Origin: Lenzites betulinus
Lineage: Eukaryota > Basidiomycota > Agaricomycetes > Polyporales > Polyporaceae
Assembly: GCA_022264855.1 (NCBI GenBank)
Contig: JABYQU010000014.1
Location: forward strand, 186,001-250,000
Length of the DNA stretch: 64,000 bases
Reading direction: 5' to 3'
Positions within the stretch are counted from its first letter, which is position 1. Each line of letters starts with the position of its first letter. The notes beneath the pieces were generated by a model. It did not search any database. It worked only from the letters and a program-made list of their open reading frames with translations, and was not told the origin of the DNA. Below, piece after piece: positions 42,791 through 53,799 of the stretch. The position numbers were made by a program, and so were the translations under genes.

Positions 42791-45316
42791 TCACTTTCCA
42801 GGAGTGTACGGCTTGCCGTCTTTGAAGATGAGGTGCGGCTTGCGTTGTGCGAGATCGAGGAGCATCTCCGCAAAGTAGCTGTTCGCCCAGGCGAACCAGG
42901 GGCGCGTGTACGACCCGTCGTAAATACTGATCGACTCGTGGATGAGGCCAAGGCCATGTGTGTTCTACAATACAAATGCGATTAGTGTACGATTCACAAT
43001 TACCTCCGCGAACAAAGGACGGACAAAGGGTCCCTCATGAAGAGAAGGTGAAGGAAGTGATCACTTACGTTGGCAATGAGGTACAGGGATTGCATGATAT
43101 CACTGTCACTGTCAGTTCCGAAGATGGCAGAGATTTGGGACATAGGCCTGGTGAATTCGCGCTCATCAGCTCAGCCTCCCACACAATGAATGGAACACCG
43201 ACCATGGGTTCCACGCGTCAACGTGCGGGCCGCTATAGGATGTTCGGGATTAGCCATTGCTCACGCCGAGGATGATACGTGAATGAATGGTGCTTACCCA
43301 ATCCCACTGAAGGTCTTACCAGCGGCGAAGTACGGATTCTTCCGTGATAGCAGCTGCTTGCGAGTTGCGACGTATGCCGGGTGCGTCTTCTCGAGGAATC
43401 CTAGGTAAGGAAGAGAGAGGAGGGACTGGACAGGCTTATGAGCCGCTGGTCGTACCAGACGCGGTAGAAACATACCGGGACATTCGCGTCATCCATCACG
43501 TATCGTCCGCCAAAGCCTATCATATGCTCGTTACTGCTTGTGCCGATGTTGCCTGGTTTGACTGCACTTACCATTGGTCTCATAGGCGAAAATGTTGTTC
43601 ACAATCTACATTGTTGCATAGCGCGTTAGGGGGAAACCATTGACAGGTATAATCATGTTCTGACCGTGGTTTCCCAGATAGCGTTGCTTATGGTTGAGCT
43701 ATATTTCCGTGCTAGTTGACTAATGTTCTTGGCTTGCTTCGCAGAGTCGAGGATATCCGCCAGGTTAGTGAGTTCCACACTCAGCATTGCGTTGGCGGGT
43801 ACCAAGAAGGCTGTGTCAATCATCTTCGGTCAACCGTGTGTCATGGCATCAGGAAGGTGTGAACGAAATGCATACGGAAGGTACTGAGATCGTCTGAAGG
43901 CCGGTGATGGGTTCCGACCAGTCCAGTGGCCAGCTTGGGCTCGCCGTTCCCGGCGTTATTTACTGCCGGGGAGAGTGCGCCATTTCCACCCGTCCAGTTG
44001 TAGAACGATACGAGGTTGTAGTCGTCGTCAAACGTGGACTGAGACTGCTCCCAGATGACATTGAAAATCTGGTCGATTGCCGCATACCCTACAGTGATGT
44101 CAGAGAGCAATTGTCAACCGTATTTGTTTGCAATTGGTGCAATCAGCACGTACAGTTGCTGTTCATGAAGGAAGCATCGTTGGTGGCTTGGTAGTACGAG
44201 CGCGAGAGCTTCAAGAAGCCGCATAGAGAGTCGATCTCATACTATGATACCGTTAGCGATCTGAGTCCTCCTTCCGCTGCCGATAATCTGAGCCTACCTT
44301 GCATTCGAACACTGTCTGATTATTCACGGGACTATATAACGAGATGAGTTTTTGTCAACGTTTATTTGGCTCTTCTGGCACATACGGGTTCACCGTCACG
44401 CCATCCGCCCAATCGTTGTGAGACGGCGCAAGGCCGCTTTCTGGGGGAGGCTGGAACGCGCCGCAATAGGGATATTGCGAGACGTAACGAGCCTCGTTAT
44501 TGATGACTGCCTTCACCAGCGTAGCCAATTCCTTGTCTGTTGACAAGAGGGTATGGTAGTGGGCGAACTGCAAGGTGGTGAGCGCATCACCATCTCCGTA
44601 TGCATCGTCCTTACCTGGTTCGCTGTGTCACGCAGCCATTGTGCACTTCGAGAATGTATCACATCAGTAAGGGCTTTGTGCGACATGTACCCACATACGT
44701 GATGTCCTAAGGAGTGAAATGACGAATGAGTGCATGCCTATACGCGTCATTGAATCTATGTGTGCGTACCCCAGTAATGATGAAAGCCAGGTTTTCGGTC
44801 TACAACGGATGTCTCAGAGGTCTTAGAAAAGCACGAAGCAGTCACTGAGGGCCTACCGCATTGAAGTACTTGACCGTCGTATCTGCGATGAATCAATATG
44901 AAGCTGCGTTGTAAGGCCTTGTTAGACGTACCCAACGTGTTTGGGAACGTATTCTCAAACAGACGCGCCAAGTCGGGGTCTTTGAGGCGGGATTTCATGT
45001 CACTGATCACTTTCTGCGCACTATGAGTTATTCATATCTTATATTAGAGTAGAGCTTCATCATACCTCCACAGATGTGCTGTTGAACGTCCGGCAAGCTG
45101 GGTCAGGTCGCATGTAAGGCAGGGCTAAAGGTCCCGCTGAAGGGTTTCCCTGGGGGCTCTAACGCACAACCATGTATCAGACCCTTCTTCACGCCCTTCC
45201 TCAATACGCCAACATACCTGAGAGTACGTCGTGAAATCCGGACATTGCGCCGCCGCGGTCAACAGCCCCGACGCACCAACCGCCGCAGTAACCAGAGATG
45301 CAAAGCCGAGCTTCAT
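42791..45316 (-). CDS. secreted alpha-mannosidase-like protein, GH125 (DUF1237) family
   Basis: Eighteen exons: 45316-45218, 45158-45066, 45013-44932, 44882-44857, 44799-44770, 44706-44699, 44645-44615, 44567-44386, 44331-44298, 44241-44154, 44088-43876, 43810-43665, 43606-43573, 43516-43476, 43425-43298, 43232-43203, 43147-43069 and 42964-42791; 505 residues. A signal peptide (LGFASLVTAAVGASGLLTAAA) precedes YMRPDPACRTFNSTSVEKVI, LFENTFPNTLDTTVKY, FIITGDITAQWLRDTANQ (the family WLRD motif), VFECKYEIDSLCGFLKLSR, GGRYVMDDANVPSLLSLPYLG and GPHVDAWNPWPMSQI. These are hallmarks of GH125 (alpha-6)-barrel exo-alpha-mannosidases, which act on alpha-1,6-mannosides of N-glycans or mannan. Several NxS/T sites fit secretion. 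Exon 6 is 8 bp; every junction keeps phase. A 31-residue longer N-terminus is possible upstream but lacks a signal peptide. Confidence 0.9.
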
Positions 45317-46053
45317 CGTGACAGTCTTCCAAGCAGATACCGCAGTCCGTCCGAGCAAGTCTTTAACCGCAGGATCGACGCCGAAGTCGGGGAGAGCGGC
45401 CGCCCCCAAGAAGCCCGCGCAGGCTTTTATGACCGCATCTGCGACCGCCGCCGGCAGCGCCCCGTGCCCGTCAGCTTAAGCATCGACGACGGCGGACCGG
45501 GAGGGAGGCACCCATCAACGTGTAGCGTCTGCGCCTCGATCGCGCTCTGTTCACGGGGCCTGCTCGCCTGTTGGAGAAGCAACCCAGCTGACCGGGGATG
45601 CCGTAGTGGAAGTCGAGTGCAAGTGGCTGCAGATGAACCTCCTGCGGCGCTATCAGAAGCTTAGCACCAGGCGCGGGGACGCGTCGCGCCTCCCGATGGC
45701 TCACGTGGGGCGCGCACCATACTTTCATGCGGGGCGAGGGCGGGCATCTGCTCCGCGCGTGAGCAGACGCAGATCGTGCAATGCATAAACGTCGTAGAAG
45801 GCAAGATCGCAGTTTATACAGTAGAAGTACAGACGACTAAGGGCTAGGGGAGAGCATAGATACATGTCGGCCACATCCAACCTCAAAAACTTCAACGTGG
45901 GTTTAGCAAGCACGAATATTGTTAGGCAATCAGGCGTTCCGGACTACGAAACAAGGGCAACTGTAAGATACGAAGGGGAAGACGATTCGACTGAATGGGC
46001 GATCAGCATGGCTCTATATATACACCACGAACTCGAAGCATACCTAGAACATG
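45317..46053. other. intergenic region
   Basis: About 740 bases with the GH125 promoter and the 3' UTR of the serine-rich gene. A TATATATACACC stretch near 46016-46026 is 3' of the latter. Nothing else recognised. Confidence 0.45.
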
Positions 46054-47967
46054 TCACAGAGCCGCTGGGGTCGACGGTGCGGAATGGTACTCCGTGTGTG
46101 CTTCCGTGCTCGCCGGACTGAGCTGAGCGGAGAGGCGATTGGTGTCCACTTCCACTTCCTCGCTGGCCTTCAATGCCACAGCAACATCACCGGGGTTGAT
46201 AGGATTGCAGTCGGCCTTCGTCGGGGTGGAAGCGCCGCTATGGACGACTTTCGCGGACGCATTATCCAGCGTGAGGAGGTCGGAGGCCGCCTTAGACCCG
46301 GGGAGTGTGACAGTGGAAGCAAGGTCATCGGGGATCGCGGCCTTCGAGCCCGGAAGGGAAGGGATAGACAGAGTCTTCGCGGCTTGGGTGCTGAGTGAGG
46401 TCGTAATGCTTCCCTCGGTTCCTCCCTGCCCTGGGGAGAATGAGCTAGCGTAGTCTTTAGCTTGAGTGGAAGGGATATCGGCGGGCTTCTCGTCGTTATC
46501 CTGAGCGGCCGGGGGCGCAATACCATCCTCGAAGTTCTCCTCGTTCTCCGTGCTCAAACCGCCAGTCCTGAGGCTACCGGACCTCCATAGACCCTTGGTC
46601 CTGATTCCACCGGGACTAGGTGCGCCTACAGCACTGCCGGGTGCGACGTTGGCGCTCCAACCACTGACATTGCTGTCCCAGCTACCACGGCGGGAGCTCC
46701 TCGGGCGCAGTGCCCGCACACTAGCGTCGACATCGTGATCGTTGTAGGCGTAACGCTCCTCGAGGCCTTCATCGAGGTCGCCCATCATGAAGTGACTCGT
46801 GCTATCGGTGAGGCCCGCCATATGGCTCCATTGGGAGATCGAATCATCGGCGATAGAACCTCGCCCGGCGAGAGCGGTCGCGCCGAGGCGTGCCCCGGGG
46901 AATCCAAATGCGGATGATGCGAGTGTCAGGACTGAGGCGTCGTCAGGAGGTGGGGAGGACGGGCGGGGGTTGTTACGAGGATGATGAGTTGTGTAAAGCG
47001 GCGCAGTGAGCGTAGAATTACCACGCCCAGCTGCTGCAGAGTTACCGGAGGATGGACGAGAGGGGCTCGTAGGCGAGGGTGGAGGAATAGCAGAGAACGT
47101 GATTGAACCCGAGGAAGGCCCGGAGGAATGAGTGCGGATATGGGGAGGAATGCGATGGCCGGGATTGGTTGGAGTCGGTGGGGCCTGAGCGATGTGGGCC
47201 ATTCCTCCCGTGAGATCAACGCTGAGCAGGGTCGTGGGCTTGGTGCTTGCGGCCATGCTACGGAATGTACGAGAGTGCGAGAGGTAGGACGACGAAGACC
47301 GAGAAGGAGAGGGTGAAGGTGGCGCGCTAGGGGGCAGGGGGCGCACCGACGCATCCTCATCGGCTTCGAAGTAGCTCGCAGGCGAGTATGTGGAATCGCG
47401 TGCGGCGGACGACTGCCGCTCATCTTCGGAGTCGCTCGTATACGACGAGCTGTCTGCCCCGTCAGTGTCGGTCAACGAGGTCGTACCACGCCGCGAGCTC
47501 GATACATGGCTGTGGCTACCGTTGCGCCTCGAACCCGCATTACTGCGTGTACGAGACTGAATTGTGAGGGGTGGCGGCATAGGTGCTGAGACCCGACGAT
47601 GTGTTTTGTCCTTGCCGCTACGTACGGGGACCGTGTTGAAGCGCTGTGACTCGGATGCCCGTCGCGCGCGGACGGTGCCCGCAAGCTTGCGTTGGAACCA
47701 GTTGATGATCGGTTTGCTACTGCGGCGTGCCACCTTCTTGACAGTATCGCGGGGAGGATGATGTGCCTCGGGATTGGAGGTCATGGCAGCGGGAGGGCTG
47801 GATGCCTTGGCAGCCTCCTTCTTCGACTTGACTGTCGACGAGGGTGTAGTTGTCGGATGCTGTTGTGATGCGGGAGAGGCCTTGCTCTTCTGCGAGCCCT
47901 GAACACCCGACATCTTGGTGGTAGGCGGCACAACGTTAGATTGTTGAGTAGAAAGCGGAGTTGCCAT
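46054..47967 (-). CDS. single-exon serine-rich protein of unknown function
   Basis: A single uninterrupted frame of 637 residues from ATG at 47967. No named family recognised and no signal peptide. Residues 1-90 are Ser/Thr/Lys-rich; a short basic amphipathic block KPIINWFQRKLAGTVRARRA (about 85-105) may be a membrane or nucleic-acid contact. The middle is low-complexity Ser/Pro. The best conserved-looking part is about 375-460: GSIADDSISQWSHMAGLTDS, FMMGDLDEGLEERYAYNDHD and RRGSWDSNVSGWSANVAPG. The C-terminus is acidic and Ser-rich. RRGSW and similar basic-Ser sites suggest phosphorylation; that is inference. The lack of introns stands out in a window where nearly all other genes are heavily spliced. 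Confidence 0.75.
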   Translation of the reverse strand: MATPLSTQQSNVVPPTTKMSGVQGSQKSKASPASQQHPTTTPSSTVKSKKEAAKASSPPAAMTSNPEAHHPPRDTVKKVARRSSKPIINWFQRKLAGTVRARRASESQRFNTVPVRSGKDKTHRRVSAPMPPPLTIQSRTRSNAGSRRNGSHSHVSSSRRGTTSLTDTDGADSSSYTSDSEDERQSSAARDSTYSPASYFEADEDASVRPLPPSAPPSPSPSRSSSSYLSHSRTFRSMAASTKPTTLLSVDLTGGMAHIAQAPPTPTNPGHRIPPHIRTHSSGPSSGSITFSAIPPPSPTSPSRPSSGNSAAAGRGNSTLTAPLYTTHHPRNNPRPSSPPPDDASVLTLASSAFGFPGARLGATALAGRGSIADDSISQWSHMAGLTDSTSHFMMGDLDEGLEERYAYNDHDVDASVRALRPRSSRRGSWDSNVSGWSANVAPGSAVGAPSPGGIRTKGLWRSGSLRTGGLSTENEENFEDGIAPPAAQDNDEKPADIPSTQAKDYASSFSPGQGGTEGSITTSLSTQAAKTLSIPSLPGSKAAIPDDLASTVTLPGSKAASDLLTLDNASAKVVHSGASTPTKADCNPINPGDVAVALKASEEVEVDTNRLSAQLSPASTEAHTEYHSAPSTPAAL

Positions 47968-48237
47968 GGGGGAGAGGGTGGTGGATGGAAAGAAAGGGCA
48001 GTCGGCGTTGGGGTGTGGTCGATATGCAGCGCGAAGTCAACGCGTGCAGCAACGCAATAGCTTGCCCCTGTGGCAGTGCTACCGCGCACGTGGCTGCGGT
48101 CATTGTTTAGGGCGCTTCCGCTCTTTTTTCGCGGGAGCCCGGCGAGAACATCATATCATGACTACTTATTGATCACAATTATCATATACCCCATAGACTG
48201 TGATACAGTGACTGAAATCCAGTAGCAGATGCATGTA

Positions 48238-49387
48238 TCAAAAAGTGACCACCTTCTTCTTCTTCGCAACTGGTGGTGCTTCTCCAAAAGCCTTCACTAT
48301 TCCAGTGAGTGCACCTACTTTCACTTCTGCCCGGCGCTTCACACGCTCCTCTGCTTTCTCGGCATGGTCTACCTCCGCGTTGACGCGTTTGAACGTGTGG
48401 AAATCGTCCTCGTCCGCACCAGCTTCTCGCCCAGTTCCTACCATCACGGTGGTCACTTTCACCTCTGTGCCCTGTAAGTATAGGCCATAGAAGATCCTGC
48501 CTGAATGCGCACCTTGCTTCCTCATGGGACAATCTTTGGCGAGATGCGTGTTTTCCTTGCAGATTTTGCAACACCCACCGTTCGGGTATACACCCTTGGA
48601 TTGGTTCTTTGGACATGATGATGCAAGATGGCCTGTCCCGGAGCAGACGAAACATGAGGCGTACGGAAGGGGATTGGCAGGATCTACGAGCTCTTGGCAT
48701 CGCGAAAGATTATGCCTTCGAGAACCGCAGCTATGACAAAGCTCGTGTCAGAGATATATCCCGTCATTGCAGCGTGGAACAAGTTGCATACCGATAGCAA
48801 ATTCCTACTGCGTCCCGGCCTGACCGCATGCCGCGCTTTGCTCGGTCTCCTTCGAGAGCGTCGGCCGCTATGGACTTGGTGCAGTCCCGCGCGGTGTGAC
48901 CCCTTTCTCTGCACGCAAAGCATGTTGTATCCGCGTTCCTCTCTTGCATACGCTGGACCCTCCTTTGCTCGGACGCTTGTTTGCGATCTAACAGGGCTCA
49001 ACTTCAGTTGTCACGCTCTTGCATAGAAGATAATATATGCACACCTCTGGGCTGACGCTTGTCAAATTTCTTGGTGTTCTTTCTTGACCTAGGCGCGTCG
49101 CCCTCCGGCCTTTTCACTGCGGACGAAGACTCGCCCTGCCTGCCCTCATCGTCGCCTTCCGCCGCGTGATCCTGCCCCTCGGATGTGGTCCCCCTGGGTG
49201 TAGGAAATTTTGGCTTCTTCTTCCTGATCCGTTTCTTCTTCTTTTCTGGCTCGGAGGGAGCACTTTCGGGAGGTGCACCGTCGGTTTCCCCAGCTACCGT
49301 TACGGGTGCTTGCGGCTCCGGTTGAGGGTCGTTGAAACCAGCTTCGACAAACGTCCTTTTGCGCGCAAAGTTTGTGTATCTCGTCAT
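48238..49387 (-). CDS. ZCCHC9: CCHC zinc-knuckle protein, ZCCHC9 orthologue
   Basis: Four exons: 49387-49045, 48987-48792, 48730-48513 and 48464-48238; 327 residues. Four zinc knuckles occur in the order and spacing of ZCCHC9: CFACRERGHTARDC (about 137-150), CYRCGSRRHNLSRC (178-191), CFVCSGTGHLASSC (206-219) and CKICKENTHLAKDC (234-247), linked by GICYRCG and the DPANPLPYASCF and GVYPNGGCCK signatures. The N-terminus is Lys-rich (KKKKRIRKKKPKFP), suiting nucleolar import. Orthologues act in small-subunit rRNA processing. The C-terminus is charged and ends KKKKVVTF. The third intron (48465-48512) is 48 bp and stop-free in frame, so a retained form adding 16 residues is possible. The CCHC knuckles first suggested a retroelement, but the set of four with these linkers is cellular. 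Confidence 0.9.
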
Positions 49388-49644
49388 GGTGCAAGGTACG
49401 TTAAACTGTTCGAAGAGCTACAGGCGGCCGCGGTGTCAAGAACGCGCAGAAGAAAGTTGCGCGTCTATGTTTCTGGGCGATCGTGGGCGTCTCCTTGGTT
49501 CCGAATTGGGGAGACTGTCCGAATTTGGCGTGATCGGAAGGCGATGGCCTCAACGCCACTACGCCGCCCCAATTGGACGCCCATCCCACCCTTCTTTGCA
49601 TCATACTTTGACCAGGCTCGCGTCACAAACTCAGCTCTATAACA
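49388..49644. promoter_or_regulatory. divergent promoter, ZCCHC9 / FMP32-like
   Basis: 257 bases between two divergent start codons. No TATA box; CATTCCGACCCC-like elements absent. It must serve a ribosome-biogenesis gene and a mitochondrial gene. Confidence 0.5.
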
Positions 49645-50934
49645 ATGCTATCTCGCCCGCTTCAAGCGTTACGACCTGCCACAATCCCTCGGAATGACTA
49701 CTTGCGCACGCGCGCGTCGAGGTCAACGCTTCGCCATCAGCACGTCCAGCGTGCGACCTATGTCACGATATCAGACCCGGCACACCTGCACACTGCGTCT
49801 ACCATATCACTAGCACACCCGAAGGATCCTCTAAATCAGCCTGGGCCGAGTCAAAGTCAGACGTCTACGCCTTCACCAGCCCCTTCGTCTCCCCCTCTAC
49901 CTTCACGACCTAGCCCCGCGGAGTCATCTGATTCGAACGTGACCAACGCGGGACCCAGTCAATCTGCAGAGACCTTCGTGCCTACACGCTATGTTTACCC
50001 TCCACCAGACCCCGACGCGCACCTCCCTCTTCCGCATACCCACATTCCCTCACAGTATCACGTCAACCCACCGTTCAATACACATCAGCTCTTCGCGAAG
50101 CTAGAGACATGCTTCCCTTCACCAATCGCTCTCAACCTCATGCGTGTCACGCGCGCACTCTTAGTCGATCGAATAGGGCGAGTCAAGCGGGACGCACTTA
50201 CAGTGCAGGATTTGGAGAGTGTGAGTACCGTCCACACCATATAAGCGCTGCTGGACCCTGAGTGCGAGGGCGGTTTCTAGCAAGCTTATTTGTTTAGAGC
50301 GGCATTGTCGGAGCTACGTACAGAGATCGGCGTCCTGACGAGGAACGAGACTGCTGCAATGAGATCGGCCACTTCTGCGCTCAGGCGCGAGGTCGACACG
50401 TTAGACGGACGCATGCGGGAAGAGATTGCGCAGCTCAAGCACGAGTAAGTCATGACCCGGAACGCTCCCTGAAGTGGCTCGACTGATGGTTATGGCACAA
50501 TACCAGGATTCAAATGGACGTTGACAGCCGTAAGAACGAATCCAAGGACGACATGAAGCACGTTGAGCTGCAGATCGAGGTTTGCTTGTTCCCCTGTGCG
50601 TGATGGTATGCCGAACATAAATCTGATGTCTCCCGTTTGCAGGAAGTGCTAAGCAAGGCACTCGTCACAATAGGGGAGCTTAAGACCCAGGTCGAAGAGT
50701 CGCGCTGGGAGAAGATGCGCGCGGCAGTCGGTGAGTAGAACCCTCGATGTATCCTGCATGGCATCTAAAGAGACATGATGCATAGGCGCACTGGGGCTTC
50801 TCACACTCTGCATAATCGTGTCCATGGAGATATACGTCGTGAAGCCCAAGCGACCTAAGCCCGCGACATCGTCCGAGTCTCCAGCACCGGAGATTCTGCC
50901 TCCAGGCGGTGGTTCCCAGCCGTGGGTTATTTAA
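49645..50934 (+). CDS. FMP32: mitochondrial coiled-coil protein, DUF1640 (FMP32/MCUR1-like)
   Basis: Five exons: 49645-50220, 50281-50444, 50507-50579, 50643-50730 and 50786-50934; 349 residues. The N-terminus ([17 protein letters not shown]) is a basic, acid-free mitochondrial presequence. A Ser/Pro linker leads to the DUF1640 core starting [20 protein letters not shown], then a long heptad coiled coil (about 190-310; [54 protein letters not shown]). One C-terminal transmembrane segment, [18 protein letters not shown], anchors it in the inner membrane. Family members include yeast Fmp32 and human MCUR1/CCDC90B, linked to cytochrome oxidase assembly and to the calcium uniporter. Which of these roles applies here is not known. 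Confidence 0.9.
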
Positions 50935-51093
50935 ACAGAACAGTCACTTGGACAGCACAAGCTATTGCATCACTCTCGTTGGTGGACCCTTCTCTGATAG
51001 ACAAGCGTATATCCATACATTGAGGTAATCGTCGTAGACCAATAGTACACACCCATCGAACAATATAAACCACATCCAGTAATGCTACAGAAA

Positions 51094-51791
51094 TCACCGC
51101 ACCTCCAGCTTCCCCAGCTTGTCTGCCAGCCCATCCGCCCCTGCATCCTTCGCGCCCTCGTCAGTACTAGGGGCAGCAGCCCAGTTAGGTTTCTCGGGCG
51201 TGTGCGCCCCCTTCGCCTTGTCCGTCTGAGCGGAAACCGCAGCGGTCCCTACCGCGGTTTCGCCTTCGTCCTCGTCCTCGTCATCCCAATTATCCTTCAC
51301 CTTCGGGTCCTCATCTCGCTTCTCCTTCCGCTTCTCCTTCCGTTTCTCGTTCTTCTTCTGCGCCTTGCTCATGCTTGCCTTGGAGACCGGCACCGTCGTG
51401 GGTGCGGGCGCCCAGCCGACGACATGGCCCTTCGGCAACGCGGTCGCGTCCATCTGCTGCTGCCGCGAGCCGCGGAAGCGGCGGACGTCCTCCTGCGGCG
51501 TGTATCCGGGTCTGATCTTGAGCTGTTTGCGCACCCTGCACGGCCGGCAAGCGCGATCCACAGGGAGAACAGAGATTGGACCAAGATCAGGGTGGCGCAG
51601 CGAGCGGGACCGTAGCGATAGCGGTAGCGTCAGAGAGGGAGGCTGTGAGACGAACAAGCAAGCACGGGTAATGGAGACTAGACGTACGACCCATCAGGTC
51701 TGCGAGATTCTGGGATGACACGCTCGAGGGTGCGCGGGTCCACCGCAATCCCAGCCGCAGTGATTTCTGGGACGATCGCGGGCTTCGACAT
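51094..51791 (-). CDS. PYM1: PYM, partner of Y14 and Mago
   Basis: Two exons, 51791-51688 and 51535-51094, encode 181 residues. The N-terminal Mago-Y14-binding motif is clear: GIAVDPRTLERVIPESRRPDG then SVRKQLKIRPGYTPQEDVRRF. The intron (152 bp) splits the Ser after RRPDG in phase. The middle has PKGHVVGWAP; the C-terminal half is Lys/Glu-rich (KAQKKNEKRKEKRKEKR) and acidic (WDDEDEDEGE), ending DGLADKLGKLEV, like the ribosome-contacting tail of the family. PYM removes exon-junction complexes from mRNA at the ribosome. A functional EJC suits a genome as intron-rich as this one. Confidence 0.93.
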
Positions 51792-52139
51792 GAGGACTTA
51801 GTGGTGTGTCGTGGGGTGTGGTAGGTTTCTTCAAGCGAGCGTGAGCGTTGAGTTCAAGATGTATATGAGGTCGTCAAAGGGTGGTAGATTGAACGCTAGG
51901 AAAGATGAACGCGAGATATAATGCAAATGCCGCAGCTGTGCGTGAACAAGTCAGTCGACGTCTAAAGATTATCTATTCAAGATAGGGCGCTTACCGACAT
52001 AACTTCTCTTCAGCCACAACGACGTCCTTGCTTCCCCCGTTGCCTGTTTCTCGCCTGCTTTCACTGCACTTGGACACATATTGTACCACTAATCCTAAGG
52101 AAACGTCGCCATTATCCGATCCTCCCACCTTGTGCCAGA
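51792..52139. promoter_or_regulatory. divergent promoter, PYM / GPN3
   Basis: 348 bases between two divergent ATG codons, moderately AT-rich (TATAATGCAAATGCC near 51919). No certain TATA box at the usual distance. Confidence 0.45.
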
Positions 52140-53799
52140 ATGCGCTATGCTGTACTTGTAACAGGACCTGCCGGAGCCGGCAAATCCACCTTTTCCAATG
52201 GGATTCTTACGCACTTGCAAACCTCAAAACGAACCGGACACCTCGTCAATCTGGATCCTGCGGCCAACTCGGAATCGTTCGAATACGAACCTGTCATTGA
52301 CATTCGAGACCTTATAAGCCTCGACGACGTTATGGAGCACCTCGGCTACGGCCCGAATGGTGGTCTGGTGTACTGCTTCGAGTGCGTTACTCTCTTGTCC
52401 TGAGGGTCGCTCGTGTTGCTCCCACAGTGTGTAATGTAACAGGTGAAACTTATCAGTATATGCCTCGTTAGATATCTTTTGCAGAACATGGACTGGCTAG
52501 ACGAAGAACTCGGAGGGTACGAAGATGATTACCTGATCATCGACTGCCCGGGTAGGTGCCAAAATTCCCTTCCATACACGTTGTTTATCGAGCAGGAATA
52601 TGCAGGCCAGATTGAGCTATATACTCACCATCCGTTCTTGCCCACTCTTGTGCGGCATCTACAACGGCTGGGCATCCGCACATGCGCAGTGTACTTGATT
52701 GAATCGCAATTCATGGAGGACAAGTACAAATTCTTCAGGTCAGTTACTATGAACGGCCAATTCGGATTATTACAGAACGAACTAACCGTTACAACTGGTC
52801 ATTTTCGAATTTACATCCCTGTTCTCAGCGGTGTCCTAAGCGCCATGTCCGCCATGGTCAACCTAGAAGTCCCCTGGCTCAATATCATGTCGAAGATGGA
52901 TCTAGTCACTACCAACACGGAAGACAGAGGCAGCGGCCGCAACGGCATTCGGGCGAAGAAGGACATCGCTAGGTGAGCCTCCCAGCCTACGTCCGCAGCA
53001 TTCACCCCGGCATTCTACATCCGCCGTTGCACGGCATGCGGAAAATCACAGCTCTCTGCACTGGCCGCCGCGAAGCTCATTTGCGCGAAATCCGCGCACA
53101 CATGGGCGGCATTAAGGCTCGATATGGCATTGTCTGGCCTGCTGCCCCGCCAGACCGTGCGGTGCCGCAGCAGCTCCTATGATAATCCCGCCGCCATGTA
53201 GTCTGGCACATTGAGACGGATGCAATGAGCTTACATTTGATGTTTTTATAGATACCTAGAAGCTGATCCAATGCTGCTCGTCTCGGCGCCCGGAAGCCGC
53301 GAAGAGCAGACGGAACGCCACTCAAAATTCCACTCATTGAACCAGGCAATTGTCCAGTTGGTCAGTTGGTCCATTGTCCCACCTTCCGTTCGCGTATACT
53401 CATCTCCCGTTTTCGCAACCCTGACATCTCACTTATCTCTCACGCTATGTCTTTCTGTATTCGTGCCGCTGAAATTCGCGTGTGCATCGCTTCACTGCTC
53501 ACTGCCCACGGCGGACAATGGCAACCGACCCAGATCGAGGACCACCCGCTCGTCAAGTTCCTAGCGCTCGACCTCACCGACCCCGACTCGATAGAAACCG
53601 TGCTGAGCCACATCGACTTCGTGATGCAGTACGGCGAGGACGAGGAGCCGAAGGAGGTATGTTCTGCCCGCTGTTCACGGCCTCACCCCCGCTATGGTCC
53701 TTCTGATGTTCTGACCACGTTCTCCCGCTGTGCCGTAATATGTTTCCACCCCCGCAGCCCGCTGACCTGGACGAGGGCGACTTCGCAGACATGGAGTGA
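52140..53799 (+). CDS. GPN3: GPN-loop GTPase 3
   Basis: Seven exons: 52140-52381, 52472-52551, 52606-52738, 52829-52972, 53252-53360, 53534-53656 and 53758-53799; 290 residues, near the usual ~285. P-loop GPAGAGKST at 9-17, NLDPAA (about 39-44), the Gly-Pro-Asn insertion GPN at 71-73, [15 protein letters not shown] (G3 region) and NIMSKMDLV (G4). FMEDKYKFF and [13 protein letters not shown] are family-typical. The C-terminus is acidic (DEGDFADME). GPN proteins assemble as GPN1-GPN3 dimers and are needed for RNA polymerase II assembly and nuclear import, a link to RPB12 in function but not in position. The fourth intron is 279 bp, longer than its neighbours. Confidence 0.94.

Noticed and set aside
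48764..48949. CCHC zinc knuckle as a gag remnant of a retroelement
   Set aside because: Four knuckles with ZCCHC9-specific linkers are spread over properly spliced exons with a basic N-terminus; this is a cellular gene.
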